Source of the DNA: Magnetococcales bacterium
GTDB lineage: Bacteria > Pseudomonadota > Magnetococcia > Magnetococcales > Magnetaquicoccaceae
DNA: 50,428 nucleotides
Reading direction: 5' to 3'
NCBI GenBank assembly: GCA_015231375.1
Contig: JADGBT010000030.1
Location: forward strand, 1 to 50,428
This document shows, one piece after another, positions 29,064 through 37,639 of this stretch. Position 1 is the stretch's first letter. Every line of letters starts with the position of its first letter. The notes under the pieces are model-generated. The model saw only the letters and a list, made by a program, of their open reading frames with translations. It made no database searches and was not told the origin of the DNA. A program made the translations under genes and the position numbers.

Positions 29064-30344
29064 ATGATGAATTGCACGCGCAGAGGTTTTGTCAAATTGA
29101 CGGGCGGAGTTGCCGCCCTGGGTCTGGTTTCGGCACCGAGCATCTCCCTGGCTGCGGCCAAGATGCGTGTGGTGGTGGTCGGTGGCGGCTACGGTGGTTC
29201 CGTGGCGGCCAAGTACATCCGCATGGCGGATCCGAACATCCAGGTGACCCTGATCGAACAAAACAAGGATTACTACTCCGGTCCCCTCTCCAACTGGGTG
29301 ATCGCCGGATTCCGCAAGCTCGAAGTCCAGAAATGGGGCTACGAGGGACTCAAGAAACACGGCGTGGAAGTGGTCATCGATCAGGTGACCGGTATCGATC
29401 CCGCTACCAAAAGCGTCAGCACCGCCGGCGGCAAGAAGTTCGAGTACGATCGTCTGATCCTCTCTCCGGGTATCGGTTTCAAGGCCCTGGAAGGCTATGA
29501 CGACGAAGCCGTCAAGAAAATGCCCCACGCCTGGATCGCCGGCGAGCAGACCACCCTGCTGACCAAACAGCTCCAGGAACTGAAAGATGGCGATCCCTTT
29601 GTCCTGGTCGCCCCGCCGGATCCCTACCGCTGTCCCCCCGGTCCCTACGAACGGGCCAGCCTGGTTGCCCATTACCTGAAAAAGAACAAGCCCAAATCCA
29701 AGGTCATCATCCTGGATCCCAAGGACAAGTTCTCCAAGATGGGTCTGTTCATCAGCGGCTGGAAGAATCTTTACGGCTACGAGACCGACAAGAGCCTCAT
29801 CGAATGGATTCCCGGCGCCCAGGGCGGCAAGGTGACCCGTGTCGATGCCAAGACCATGACCGTCTACACCGACATGGCCGAATACAAAAGCTCCTGCATC
29901 AATGTCATTCCAGCCAACAAGGCGGGTGTCGTCGCCGAAAAAGCCGGACTGACCGACGACAAGGGTTTCTGCCCGATCAATTTCGAAACCTTTGAATCGA
30001 CCAAGCAGAAGAACATCCATGTGATCGGCGACGCCAGCGCGGCGGTGGGTCTGCCCAAGTCCGGCTATGCGGCCAACTCCGAAGCCAAGGTGTGCGCGGC
30101 GGCGGTGGTGAATCTGCTCACGGGCAAACCGGTGGGTATTCCTTCTTATGTCAATACCTGCTACAGTCTGATCAGCCCGGATTACGGCATCTCCGTGGCC
30201 GGTGTCTACAAGCTCAACGGTGGCAAAATCGTCGAAGTCTCCGGCGGCGTCTCTTCCGACAAGGCCCAGGATTTCGTGCGCAAACAAGAGGCCCTCTACA
30301 ACGAGAGCTGGTATCAAAGCATCATGGCCGACACGTTCGGTTGA
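29064..30344 (+). CDS. fccB: Flavocytochrome c sulfide dehydrogenase, flavoprotein subunit
   Basis: FAD enzyme oxidising sulfide to sulfur or polysulfide in the periplasm. A twin-arginine signal (TRRGFVK) fits export with bound FAD, carrying the FccA partner. FAD-binding VVVGGGYGGS and VIGDAS segments are present, and the two redox Cys sit in YRCPPGPYER and NTCYSL. An AGGAGG lies eight bases before the ATG at 29064; the ATG at 29058 is only two bases from it, so I prefer the former. A hairpin terminator follows. Confidence 0.94.
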   Translation: MMNCTRRGFVKLTGGVAALGLVSAPSISLAAAKMRVVVVGGGYGGSVAAKYIRMADPNIQVTLIEQNKDYYSGPLSNWVIAGFRKLEVQKWGYEGLKKHGVEVVIDQVTGIDPATKSVSTAGGKKFEYDRLILSPGIGFKALEGYDDEAVKKMPHAWIAGEQTTLLTKQLQELKDGDPFVLVAPPDPYRCPPGPYERASLVAHYLKKNKPKSKVIILDPKDKFSKMGLFISGWKNLYGYETDKSLIEWIPGAQGGKVTRVDAKTMTVYTDMAEYKSSCINVIPANKAGVVAEKAGLTDDKGFCPINFETFESTKQKNIHVIGDASAAVGLPKSGYAANSEAKVCAAAVVNLLTGKPVGIPSYVNTCYSLISPDYGISVAGVYKLNGGKIVEVSGGVSSDKAQDFVRKQEALYNESWYQSIMADTFG

Positions 30345-30370
30345 TCGATCGGCTGTCGAGTGGGATGTCA

Positions 30371-30403
30371 CAAGAAAGCGGAGCTTCAGGCTCCGCTTTC
30401 TTG
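30371..30403 (+). terminator. Hairpin terminator after fccB
   Basis: Perfect 14-bp stem CAAGAAAGCGGAGC / GCTCCGCTTTCTTG with a five-base loop. The T-run is part of the stem, so it may act in both directions. Confidence 0.75.
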
Positions 30404-30435
30404 CATCCAGCCAACCCAAGCAGACAGGTTGCGTC

Positions 30436-32271
30436 ATGACCGACGGGAAACCCAGGGAAAAAGTCCTCATTGTTGATGATGTTCCCATCAATCTCGCGCT
30501 CCTGTATGAATTGCTGATCGAGGACTTCGACATCTCCCAGGCAGAAAGCGGACCGGTCGCGCTGGATCTGGCGTTGCGTTTCAAGCCGGATCTGATCCTG
30601 CTGGACATCATGATGCCCAACATGGACGGCTTCGAGGTGTGTCGCCGTCTGAAAGCCAATCCCAAAACCCGTGGCATTCCCGTCATCTTCGTCACGGCCA
30701 AAACCGAAGCCGAGGATGTCTCCCGTGGCATGGCCCTGGGCGCCCTGGACTACTTCGCCAAACCCTTTCGTCCGGCGGTGATCAAGGCGCGCATTCGCAG
30801 TCACATGGACCGCATTCACGCCGAACGGCGTCTGGCGGTGGAGCAGAGTCGCGAAATCAAGGCGATTCAATCCCGTCTGGCCATCAGCGCCCTGCTTGAG
30901 ACCTCCCTGGAACCCCTGCCGCTGAAAAAGCAGTTGACCGTCGCCCTGGATATCATCCTGACCATTCCCTGGCTGGCGGTGGAGTACAAAGGCTCGATCC
31001 ATCTGTTCAATCCGGCCACCCACAAACTGGAACTGGCGGCGCAACGCAATCTGGCGGCACCGCTTCTCAAGATGTGCGCGGTACTGCCGCTGGGACACTG
31101 CCTGTGCGGTCAGGCGGCCGAAAAACGCGAAATTCTCTTCCGCAGCGAACTGGATGCGGATCACGTGATCCAGTTCGAAGGGATTCATCCCCATGGCCAC
31201 TACTGCACGCCCATTCTGCATCTGGGTGAGCTGCTGGGGGTTTTGAATCTCTACGTGGCCCACGGCCACTCCCGCTCCCCGGACGAAGACGCCTTGCTGG
31301 CCACGCTGGCCAACACCCTGGCGGGCATCATCCGTCACCGTCGCACCGAACAGGCCCTAGCCGAGGAACGCCGTTTCATCTCCACCATTCTGGACACCAC
31401 GTCGGCGCTGGTGGTGGTTCTGGATCCAGCCGGAAAGATCCTGCGCATCAACGCCGCCTGCGAAATGCTCTCCGGACTCGCAACGGAACGCTGGATCGGC
31501 AACCCCTTCTGGCATGACGCGTGGACCCCGGAGACGGAACGGGAACATCTCCGGGAGATTTTCACCCTGGCGGCGGGAGATCCGTCCACGGTGGCGTTCG
31601 AAAGCCGTTGGCTCTCCGGAATCGGCCAGATTCATCATATCGCCTGGACCTTGAGCTTTCTGCTCGACGCGGGTGGCGGATTGCAGAATTTTCTGGCCAC
31701 CGGCATCGATGTCACGGATCGGGTGATCGCCGAAAAGCGTCTGGAACGCATCGCCCATCACGATGCCTTGACAGGCCTGCCCAATCGGCGTCTCTTCATG
31801 TTATTCTTGCAGCAGACACTGGCGCGCAGTCGGCGTCACAACCGTCCACTGGCGGTGATGTTCATGGATCTGGACCGCTTCAAGGTGGTCAACGACACCT
31901 TCGGCCACGATGTGGGCGATCTGCTGCTCACCGAAGCGGCCCAACGCATTCGCGGCTGTCTGCGGGAAAACGATGTGGTGGCCCGCCTGGGTGGGGACGA
32001 ATTCACCGTCATCCTGGCCGACGAGACCCTGGTTCCGGATTCAGTCGCCATCGTGGCCCAGAAGATCATCGACGGTCTCTCCCTGCCGTTTCTGCTGCAC
32101 GGTCACGAGTGTCGGATCGGAGCGAGCATCGGCATCAGCCTCTTTCCCATGGATGGCGAAAGCGCTGAAGAACTGTTGAAAAAAGCCGATCAGGCTTTGT
32201 ACGCCGTCAAAAAGGGCGGACGCAATCATTATCAGATGTATCATCCGGATATGGCATCCGAAGGGGCTTGA
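30436..32271 (+). CDS. Response regulator diguanylate cyclase (REC-GAF-PAS-GGDEF)
   Basis: Soluble c-di-GMP synthase of 611 residues. The receiver domain (about 8-125) has the phosphoacceptor Asp57 (LLDIMMP), acidic pair DD, and Lys in AKPF. A GAF-like domain (about 150-300), a PAS domain (about 318-430) and the cyclase domain follow. The active-site motif is GGDEF (519-523), and RxxD (510-513) five residues earlier is an intact inhibitory site. The stop at 32269 is six bases from the start of the next cytochrome gene, so they are probably coupled. It is flanked by sulfide and thiosulfate oxidation genes, and no partner histidine kinase is adjacent. Confidence 0.9.
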   Translation: MTDGKPREKVLIVDDVPINLALLYELLIEDFDISQAESGPVALDLALRFKPDLILLDIMMPNMDGFEVCRRLKANPKTRGIPVIFVTAKTEAEDVSRGMALGALDYFAKPFRPAVIKARIRSHMDRIHAERRLAVEQSREIKAIQSRLAISALLETSLEPLPLKKQLTVALDIILTIPWLAVEYKGSIHLFNPATHKLELAAQRNLAAPLLKMCAVLPLGHCLCGQAAEKREILFRSELDADHVIQFEGIHPHGHYCTPILHLGELLGVLNLYVAHGHSRSPDEDALLATLANTLAGIIRHRRTEQALAEERRFISTILDTTSALVVVLDPAGKILRINAACEMLSGLATERWIGNPFWHDAWTPETEREHLREIFTLAAGDPSTVAFESRWLSGIGQIHHIAWTLSFLLDAGGGLQNFLATGIDVTDRVIAEKRLERIAHHDALTGLPNRRLFMLFLQQTLARSRRHNRPLAVMFMDLDRFKVVNDTFGHDVGDLLLTEAAQRIRGCLRENDVVARLGGDEFTVILADETLVPDSVAIVAQKIIDGLSLPFLLHGHECRIGASIGISLFPMDGESAEELLKKADQALYAVKKGGRNHYQMYHPDMASEGA

Positions 32272-32276
32272 GAGTC

Positions 32277-32702
32277 ATGAAAATCGCCCATGTGCTTTCG
32301 CTGATCATGCTGCTGCTGCTGGCGCTGCTGGCTGTCATCGGCTACCAGCGCTTCAAGGGAGACGCGGAGGTCGGCAAACGGCTGGCGGAAAACAATTGCG
32401 GCATTTGTCACGACATGACCGCCACCCGCAAAAACGGCAAAGGGCCCTATCTGTGGGAAATCTACCGGCGTCCGGCGGGCGTGGTGGATTTCCCGTTCAG
32501 CGCCGCCTTCCGCAAACTGGCCGAGGAGCAGCCTTTCTTGTGGGATGACGAACACCTGGAACGCTGGCTGACCAATCCCATGGGCTTCATCCCCCAAACC
32601 CGCATGGCCCAGAACTCCAAGGACCATCCGGTCTCCTTCGACGGCATTCAAAGCTCCGGAAATCGCAAGGATCTCATCACCTATCTCAAAACCTTGCAAT
32701 GA
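32277..32702 (+). CDS. Membrane-anchored class I cytochrome c
   Basis: 141 residues with an N-terminal Leu-rich helix (about 5-23) that can serve as signal or anchor and one heme motif CGICH (41-45). The likely Met ligand is in IPQTRM, and the fold resembles cytochrome c of the c2/c-552 type with KGPYLWEIYRRPAG. A periplasmic electron carrier feeding a terminal oxidase is the simplest role. It begins six bases after the diguanylate cyclase stop. Confidence 0.85.
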   Translation: MKIAHVLSLIMLLLLALLAVIGYQRFKGDAEVGKRLAENNCGICHDMTATRKNGKGPYLWEIYRRPAGVVDFPFSAAFRKLAEEQPFLWDDEHLERWLTNPMGFIPQTRMAQNSKDHPVSFDGIQSSGNRKDLITYLKTLQ

Positions 32703-32728
32703 TCCGCTCGCGTTTGTATGAAACTTCC

Positions 32729-32757
32729 TTGCGTGCCTCAAAAAACATGCTTATTAT
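32729..32757 (+). promoter_or_regulatory. Promoter for the NapC-like cytochrome and soxYZ
   Basis: TTGCGT (32729-32734), 17 bp, then TATTAT (32752-32757). It lies 83 bp before the tetraheme cytochrome start and after the preceding gene, giving the sox unit its own transcript. Confidence 0.55.
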
Positions 32758-32839
32758 CGCGGGATTGGCACGACGAATACGCTGTGGTGGAAGGTGTGAG
32801 CCTTCCCAATTTTCCTAACAACGCGGAGAACCGGCACTC

Positions 32840-33448
32840 ATGTTCGCAAACCTCTTCAATTGGCTGCGCGCCCCCAGTAAAAAAGCTGTTGGTCTGATCC
32901 TGATCGTTGGCTTCCTGGCCGGATCGATTTTCTTCATTGTGTTTCACTTCACGATGAACGCCACCAACTCCATGAGCATCTGCATTTCCTGCCATGAGAT
33001 GGAGGGGGTCTATCAGGAATACAAGGAAAGCAAGCATTACAACAACCGTCTGGGTGTACGCGCCTTCTGCGCCGATTGTCATGTGCCCCACGGCAAGACC
33101 TTCGGAGACTGGATCGACAAGTTCCTCGCCAAACTGGAAATCGGCAGCAAGGATATTTACCATCATCTGATCGGAACCTATCCGGACAAGGCCACGTTTG
33201 AAAAGGCCCGTTGGGATCTGGCGCAGAATGTCATCAAGACCCTGAAGAACCGGGATTCCAAGGAGTGTCGCGCCTGTCACAACTACGACGCCATGCAATT
33301 GGACGAACAGGATAAATCGGCCTCCAAAAAGCACAAAAAAGCCATGGAAAGCGGAGACAAGACCTGTATCGACTGTCATACCGGCGTGGCCCACAAGATG
33401 CCGGAAGAACCCGAGGCTCCTGCCGAGGGGCCCAAGGCTCAAAAATAG
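32840..33448 (+). CDS. NapC/NirT-family tetraheme cytochrome c
   Basis: Quinol-linked or periplasmic electron-transfer cytochrome of 202 residues. One N-terminal transmembrane helix (about 17-38) is followed by four CxxCH motifs at 48-52, 77-81, 143-147 and 176-180, the NrfH/NapC number and spacing pattern. Conserved MSICISCHEM opens the heme domain. Members pass electrons between the quinone pool and periplasmic enzymes. Placement directly before soxYZ, not near a nitrate or nitrite reductase, suggests a sulfur-oxidation role here; this is inference. Confidence 0.88.
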   Translation: MFANLFNWLRAPSKKAVGLILIVGFLAGSIFFIVFHFTMNATNSMSICISCHEMEGVYQEYKESKHYNNRLGVRAFCADCHVPHGKTFGDWIDKFLAKLEIGSKDIYHHLIGTYPDKATFEKARWDLAQNVIKTLKNRDSKECRACHNYDAMQLDEQDKSASKKHKKAMESGDKTCIDCHTGVAHKMPEEPEAPAEGPKAQK

Positions 33449-33504
33449 TCTGTCGCAAAAGACGTTCAACATTTACCGAGAGTCGATTCTGGAGGTATGA
33501 ACCA

Positions 33505-34047
33505 ATGAGTATCCAGTCCGAAAGCGCGCTGACGCGCAGGAAATTTCTGGGGGCCATGGGCGCCACGGGTGTGGTGTGCGTGACGGCCGGTCTGGTGGCC
33601 ATGCCATCGCTCGGCCAGGCGGCGGATGCCCCGGCGGCAGCGGATGCCCCAGCGGCGGCGGCTCCGGCTCCGGCTCCGGCGGCGGCTGTCAACATGGATG
33701 AGATCATCGCCAAGGATCTGGGCCCCGGCAAGGTGGCCCTGGAAAAGGTCAAGATCGACACCCCTCCCAAAGCCGAGAATGGCGCTCTCGTGCGCATGCC
33801 GATTGCGGTGGACCATCCCATGGAGGCGGACAACTACATTTCGCATCTGGCCATCTATGTGGATGACAATCCCAAGCCGCTGGTGGGCATGTTTGAATTC
33901 ACGCCCGCTTCCGGCAAGGCCGAGGTGGAGATGCGCATCAAAATGGCCAAGGCTTCCCAGGTCCGTGCCATTGCCAAGTCCAACAAGGGCAATCTGTACG
34001 GTGCAATCCTGAAGATCGAAGTGGCCGAGGGCGGTTGCGCCGGTTAA
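33505..34047 (+). CDS. soxY: Thiosulfate-oxidation carrier protein SoxY
   Basis: SoxY carries sulfur intermediates on a C-terminal Cys during Sox thiosulfate oxidation. The protein has a Tat signal (TRRKFLG, Arg11-Arg12), an Ala/Pro linker after cleavage, an immunoglobulin-like core, and the swinging arm GGCAG at the extreme C-terminus. The usual arm is GGCGG, so one Gly is Ala. GGAGG lies before the ATG. soxZ follows. Confidence 0.93.
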   Translation: MSIQSESALTRRKFLGAMGATGVVCVTAGLVAMPSLGQAADAPAAADAPAAAAPAPAPAAAVNMDEIIAKDLGPGKVALEKVKIDTPPKAENGALVRMPIAVDHPMEADNYISHLAIYVDDNPKPLVGMFEFTPASGKAEVEMRIKMAKASQVRAIAKSNKGNLYGAILKIEVAEGGCAG

Positions 34048-34089
34048 GAGTACGGATTTCATCTCACGTTCAGCGTTTGGAGACGATAC

Positions 34090-34422
34090 ATGGCGGACAT
34101 CGGAGAACCCAAGGTGCGCGGCCCGGAAAAACCCCTCAAAAAGGGGGAAGCGGCCCTCATCAAGACTCTCATCAAGCATCCCATGGAGAGCGGGTTGCGC
34201 AAAAGTGCCGAAGGCGAGCCCATTCCGGCTCATTACATCGAAACCGTGACCGCCGAATATGGTGGCGCCACGGTGGCGAAGGCCACCTGGAGTGGTGCGG
34301 TTTCCAAGAATCCTTTCTTCTCGTTTTACGTCAAGGCCGACAAGTCCGGCCCGGTGTCCGTGACGTGGAAGGATACCAAGGGTCAGGAATGGAAGGAAAA
34401 GGTCGAAATCAAGGTCGAGTAG
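34090..34422 (+). CDS. soxZ: Thiosulfate-oxidation partner protein SoxZ
   Basis: Forms the SoxYZ heterodimer and is carried out by the Tat signal of SoxY. The 110-residue beta protein has the typical IKTLIKHPMESGLRKS start, HYIETVTAEY and a C-terminal Ig-like strand set (NPFFSFYVKA, WKDTKG). It lacks its own signal peptide, as is normal. A strong terminator follows within 32 bases. No soxXA, soxB or soxCD is in the window. Confidence 0.95.
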   Translation: MADIGEPKVRGPEKPLKKGEAALIKTLIKHPMESGLRKSAEGEPIPAHYIETVTAEYGGATVAKATWSGAVSKNPFFSFYVKADKSGPVSVTWKDTKGQEWKEKVEIKVE

Positions 34423-34453
34423 TCATGCGGGATTGATTCCAGATCCAAGACCC

Positions 34454-34483
34454 AAAAAGCCCCCTCGCGGGGGCTTTTTTTTT
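34454..34483 (+). terminator. Intrinsic terminator after soxZ
   Basis: AAAAAGCCCCC, tcgc loop and GGGGGCTTTTT make an 11-bp stem with extra T; the symmetric A and T runs allow action in both directions. Confidence 0.9.
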
Positions 34484-34491
34484 GGATTGGA

Positions 34492-34668
34492 CTATTGAAA
34501 AAAAAGAAGGGGTCTGGGGAATTCATTCCCCAGGGTTTTGACTTTTGGTCTTTTTTGATTCTTGATCTTTGGCTTTATAAAATAATCATTTTGTTGTTTT
34601 AAAAGATCAAAGTCAAAGGAAAAGTCCTGGGGGATGAATCCCCCAGGCCCCCTCTTTTTTTTCAATAG
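34492..34668. repeat. Composite palindromic repeat, copy C (177 bp)
   Basis: Starts ctattgaaaaaaaag and ends cttttttttcaatag, inverted ends with hairpins ctggggaattcattccccag (left) and ctgggggatgaatcccccag (right) around an AT-rich centre. It fills the gap between the convergent soxZ terminator and mlaC stop. Confidence 0.87.
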
Positions 34669-34674
34669 TGGCGA

Positions 34675-35307
34675 TCAACCGCCCCGCTGGGGGTTGGCGA
34701 CCTTTTCTTGCAGGCGGGTCAACAACGGCTCGATGTCGTCTGCCGTCCGGATGGCCTGCTGAAACTGGGAACGATAATTGGCCACCACGCTCACCCCCTC
34801 GATCACCACATCATCCACCTTCCAATGGCCGGCGGTGTTGTGCATGTAATACGACAACTTGAACTGCTGCCCCTTGGAATAAATGAGCGTGTCCACCAAG
34901 ACCAGATCGTCGCTTTTGGGTACCTCTTTGAGGAACTCCACCCGTTCGCCGTCATACCGCTCGATCATGTTCATATAGGTGTTTTCCAGCAACTTGCGAA
35001 ACAGCTCGGTAAACCGCTGCTGCTGACCGGGCGAAAACTTGCCCCAGGCCCGACCCACCGCGCTTTGGGACATGCGGGAGAAATCGAACTCCTGATAGAT
35101 GACCCGACGCAACATCTCCCGACGCTCCTCACGCCGGGCAGGAACCGCCAACTCCGGATCCCGAAGAATGGAAATGGCCTGCTGAACCGACGCCGCCAAC
35201 TTATCCATCCGTCCACCTTCCTGGGCGACCGTCACGCTCCAAACCGACAATGGAGCCAACAAAACAACCCAGAAAAACAGACGGTTGACCATGAAACGCC
35301 GCACCAT
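34675..35307 (-). CDS. mlaC: MlaC-type periplasmic phospholipid-binding protein
   Basis: Ferries phospholipid between the outer-membrane MlaA complex and the inner-membrane MlaFED transporter. A signal peptide (core FFWVVLLAPLSVWS) ends near VAQ|E. The mature part matches the family: REMLRRVIYQEFDFSRMS, FTELFRKLLENTY and WKVDDVVIEGVS. I start at the ATG at 35307, with GAGGA about ten bases upstream; an earlier in-frame GTG overlaps that site. Last gene of the mlaEFDC unit. Confidence 0.92.
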   Translation of the reverse strand: MVRRFMVNRLFFWVVLLAPLSVWSVTVAQEGGRMDKLAASVQQAISILRDPELAVPARREERREMLRRVIYQEFDFSRMSQSAVGRAWGKFSPGQQQRFTELFRKLLENTYMNMIERYDGERVEFLKEVPKSDDLVLVDTLIYSKGQQFKLSYYMHNTAGHWKVDDVVIEGVSVVANYRSQFQQAIRTADDIEPLLTRLQEKVANPQRGG

Positions 35308-35348
35308 CTTCCACACTCCTCACACAAAGATTAAACCACACCTAAAGA

Positions 35349-35804
35349 TTATTTGACACTGCCATGAATGAATTGACCAATCAACTCCTCGAAGTTGATC
35401 GCCGGTTCGGTTTGACGAATCACCCCATCCGCGACCAAAAGCTTGGTGGAAGCTCCTGGCGAGATGACGATGTAACGGTCCCCGATCAGGCCCTTGGTGC
35501 GCACCGAAGCGATGGCATCCTCCTGGATGGCCACTTCGGGCCGCACCAGCAACCGCACCCGCGCCTCGTAATCCGCCGTATTGAGATCGATGCGATCCAC
35601 CCGTCCGACCCCGACCCCGGCAATCTCCACCGAAGCCCCCACCTTGAGCCCGGCCACAGAGGTGAACTGGGCGTAAAGAGGCACATGTCCTCCTCCCAAC
35701 AACTCCATGCGGGCCAGACGGACCGACAACCAGGCCAACGCCAGCAATCCAACCAGAACGAACAGACCCACCGCAAATTCCAACCGGGCGCTTCTCACCG
35801 ACAT
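35349..35804 (-). CDS. mlaD: MlaD-type MCE-domain substrate-binding protein
   Basis: Inner-membrane-anchored MCE protein forming the hexameric tunnel above MlaE. One N-terminal helix (about 8-27) is followed by the MCE domain: FTSVAGLKVGASVEIAGV, RVRLLV and GLIGDRYIVISPG. The length (151) suits the single-MCE class. AAGGAG directly abuts the ATG at 35804; a GTG two codons later has better spacing and could be the true start. Confidence 0.94.
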   Translation of the reverse strand: MSVRSARLEFAVGLFVLVGLLALAWLSVRLARMELLGGGHVPLYAQFTSVAGLKVGASVEIAGVGVGRVDRIDLNTADYEARVRLLVRPEVAIQEDAIASVRTKGLIGDRYIVISPGASTKLLVADGVIRQTEPAINFEELIGQFIHGSVK

Positions 35805-35822
35805 CTCCTTGGGGGCGAACCG

Positions 35823-36857
35823 TTAAATCACCTGAATGGGACCGTCAAGATCTCCACGAATGAACTGTCGAATGACAGGATCACGGGACGTGACGACCTC
35901 ACGGGACGGACCCGAAAAAAGCACCTTGCCCCGGTGCAACACAATCACATGATGACACCAATTGAAAATCTCCGGCACCGCGTGGCTGATCACCACCATG
36001 GTGTACCGGGTGCGCATGAAGGTGTCGCAGATCAGGTAATGAATGGCGTTTTCGATGATGGGATCCAGACCCGCCGTCGGCTCGTCCAACAACAGAATCT
36101 CTGGATTAGTCACCAGGGCGCGGGCCAACGCGGCCCGTTTCATCATGCCTCCGCTCAACTCGTCCGGATATTTGCGCTCCATGCCGACCAGATTGACCTC
36201 CTCCAGACAACGCATCACCCGCAGTCGGATTTCGGCTTCGGCAAGCCCGGTCTTCTCACGCAAAGGGAAGGCCACATTGTCGAAAACGTTCATGGAATCG
36301 AACAACGCCCCGCCCTGGAACAACAAACTGAACCGACCCCGCACCCGGGTCAATTCACGACTGGAGAGCCGACCCAAAGCCTCCTCGCCGACCCAGACGG
36401 TCCCCTGATCCGGTTTCATCAACCCGACCATGTGTTTCAGGGTGACACTCTTGCCACCACCGCTCATGCCGATGATGGCTGTGACCCGGTTGGCCGGAAT
36501 GGACAGATCCACCGCGTCGAGCACCCGACGGTTGTCGAGGATCTTGACCACCCGCTCCATGCGGATGACCGGTCTGACCGTCTCATCCACCGTGTAGGCG
36601 TCCCGTTCCAAGGCGAACTGATGATACAGACATTGCAGCAAAGCGGACTGGGTGATGCACCCCATCTCCACCAGAGTGCGCCCGACCAGATGCGCTTCGT
36701 GGGTTCCGCCGGTTCCGGCGCGCTGACGCTGCAACGCCAGATCGAGTTGTCGGGGAGTGACGCAGCCATTGGCCACCAGCTGATCCCCCAAAGACAAGGG
36801 GAATCCTTCGGCCCGGGCCGACCGTGAAGGCTCATCCGATGAACCAGGTCGAGACAC
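35823..36857 (-). CDS. mlaF: MlaF-type ATPase with an N-terminal MshEN-like extension
   Basis: ATPase of the Mla lipid transporter. Walker A GMSGGGKS, signature LSGGMMKRAAL and Walker B ILLLDEPTAGLDP are complete, in a domain from about residue 97. At 344 residues it is about 75 longer than usual MlaF. The extra part contains two motifs in the form LGxxL-x10-LxxxLxxQ, at 23-45 and (with V for L) 58-80, the pattern of MshEN/GspE N-terminal domains, some of which bind c-di-GMP. The preceding Arg of the MshEN motif is absent in both. Start is a GTG with AAGGAA upstream, 11 bases after mlaE. Confidence 0.9.
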   Translation of the reverse strand: MSRPGSSDEPSRSARAEGFPLSLGDQLVANGCVTPRQLDLALQRQRAGTGGTHEAHLVGRTLVEMGCITQSALLQCLYHQFALERDAYTVDETVRPVIRMERVVKILDNRRVLDAVDLSIPANRVTAIIGMSGGGKSVTLKHMVGLMKPDQGTVWVGEEALGRLSSRELTRVRGRFSLLFQGGALFDSMNVFDNVAFPLREKTGLAEAEIRLRVMRCLEEVNLVGMERKYPDELSGGMMKRAALARALVTNPEILLLDEPTAGLDPIIENAIHYLICDTFMRTRYTMVVISHAVPEIFNWCHHVIVLHRGKVLFSGPSREVVTSRDPVIRQFIRGDLDGPIQVI

Positions 36858-36868
36858 GACGGTATTCC

Positions 36869-37639
36869 TTACAGCATTATGGATGTGATGAAATAGTCAC
36901 AAATCAGGATCAACACCGAACTCATGACCACCGCCGAGGTAGTGGCCTGACTGACCCCTTCGGCCCCGCGCCGGGTGAAATAACCCTTATAGGTGCAGAT
37001 CCATGTGACGATAAGGCCAAAACAGAGGGACTTGATCAGTCCGGTCACGATATCGTGCATTCCGACCGCCGATTCGATCCCGCCGAAATAGGTACCTCCG
37101 CTCATGCCCAGCAGTCGTACCGCGACCAGGTATCCCCCCCAGACGCCGATCACGTCGAACAGGACGGTCAGCAGGGGCACGGCCAGCAATCCGGCCTCGA
37201 TCCGGGGAGTGACCAGAAACTTGAGCGGCGAAATGCCCATCACGTCGAGGGCGTCGATCTGTTCGCGGATGCGCATGATGCCGAGTTCTGCGGTCAACGC
37301 GGAACCGGCCCGACCGGTGACCATCAATCCCGACAGCACCGGCCCAAGCTCGCGGATGATCGACAGAGCCACCGCCGGACCCAGCAACGCCTCGGAGCCA
37401 AAACGGGAAAGGGTGTAATAGCCCTGCAACGCCAACACCATGCCCGTAAAAACAGCCGTGAGGGCGATCACGAACAAGGAACGGATGCCGATGAAGTGAA
37501 CCTGCTTCAAGAAGTTGCCCCACCGATAAGGCGGCGTGGGAACCGAACGGAGCACTTCCCATAAAAACAGGAACAAACGTCCCATCTCCCGGATGACGTC
37601 CAGGGTCAATGATCCGATATATCTCACAAAATCAACCAT
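36869..37639 (-). CDS. mlaE: MlaE-type lipid ABC transporter permease
   Basis: Integral membrane permease of the MlaFEDB complex, 256 residues with five or six hydrophobic helices. The conserved segments include FTGMVLALQGYY, GPVLSGLMVTGRAGSALTAE and the coupling region IREQIDALDVMG. First gene of the unit mlaEFDC, divergent from mlaA. No mlaB (STAS protein) gene lies in the unit. Confidence 0.95.
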   Translation of the reverse strand: MVDFVRYIGSLTLDVIREMGRLFLFLWEVLRSVPTPPYRWGNFLKQVHFIGIRSLFVIALTAVFTGMVLALQGYYTLSRFGSEALLGPAVALSIIRELGPVLSGLMVTGRAGSALTAELGIMRIREQIDALDVMGISPLKFLVTPRIEAGLLAVPLLTVLFDVIGVWGGYLVAVRLLGMSGGTYFGGIESAVGMHDIVTGLIKSLCFGLIVTWICTYKGYFTRRGAEGVSQATTSAVVMSSVLILICDYFITSIML

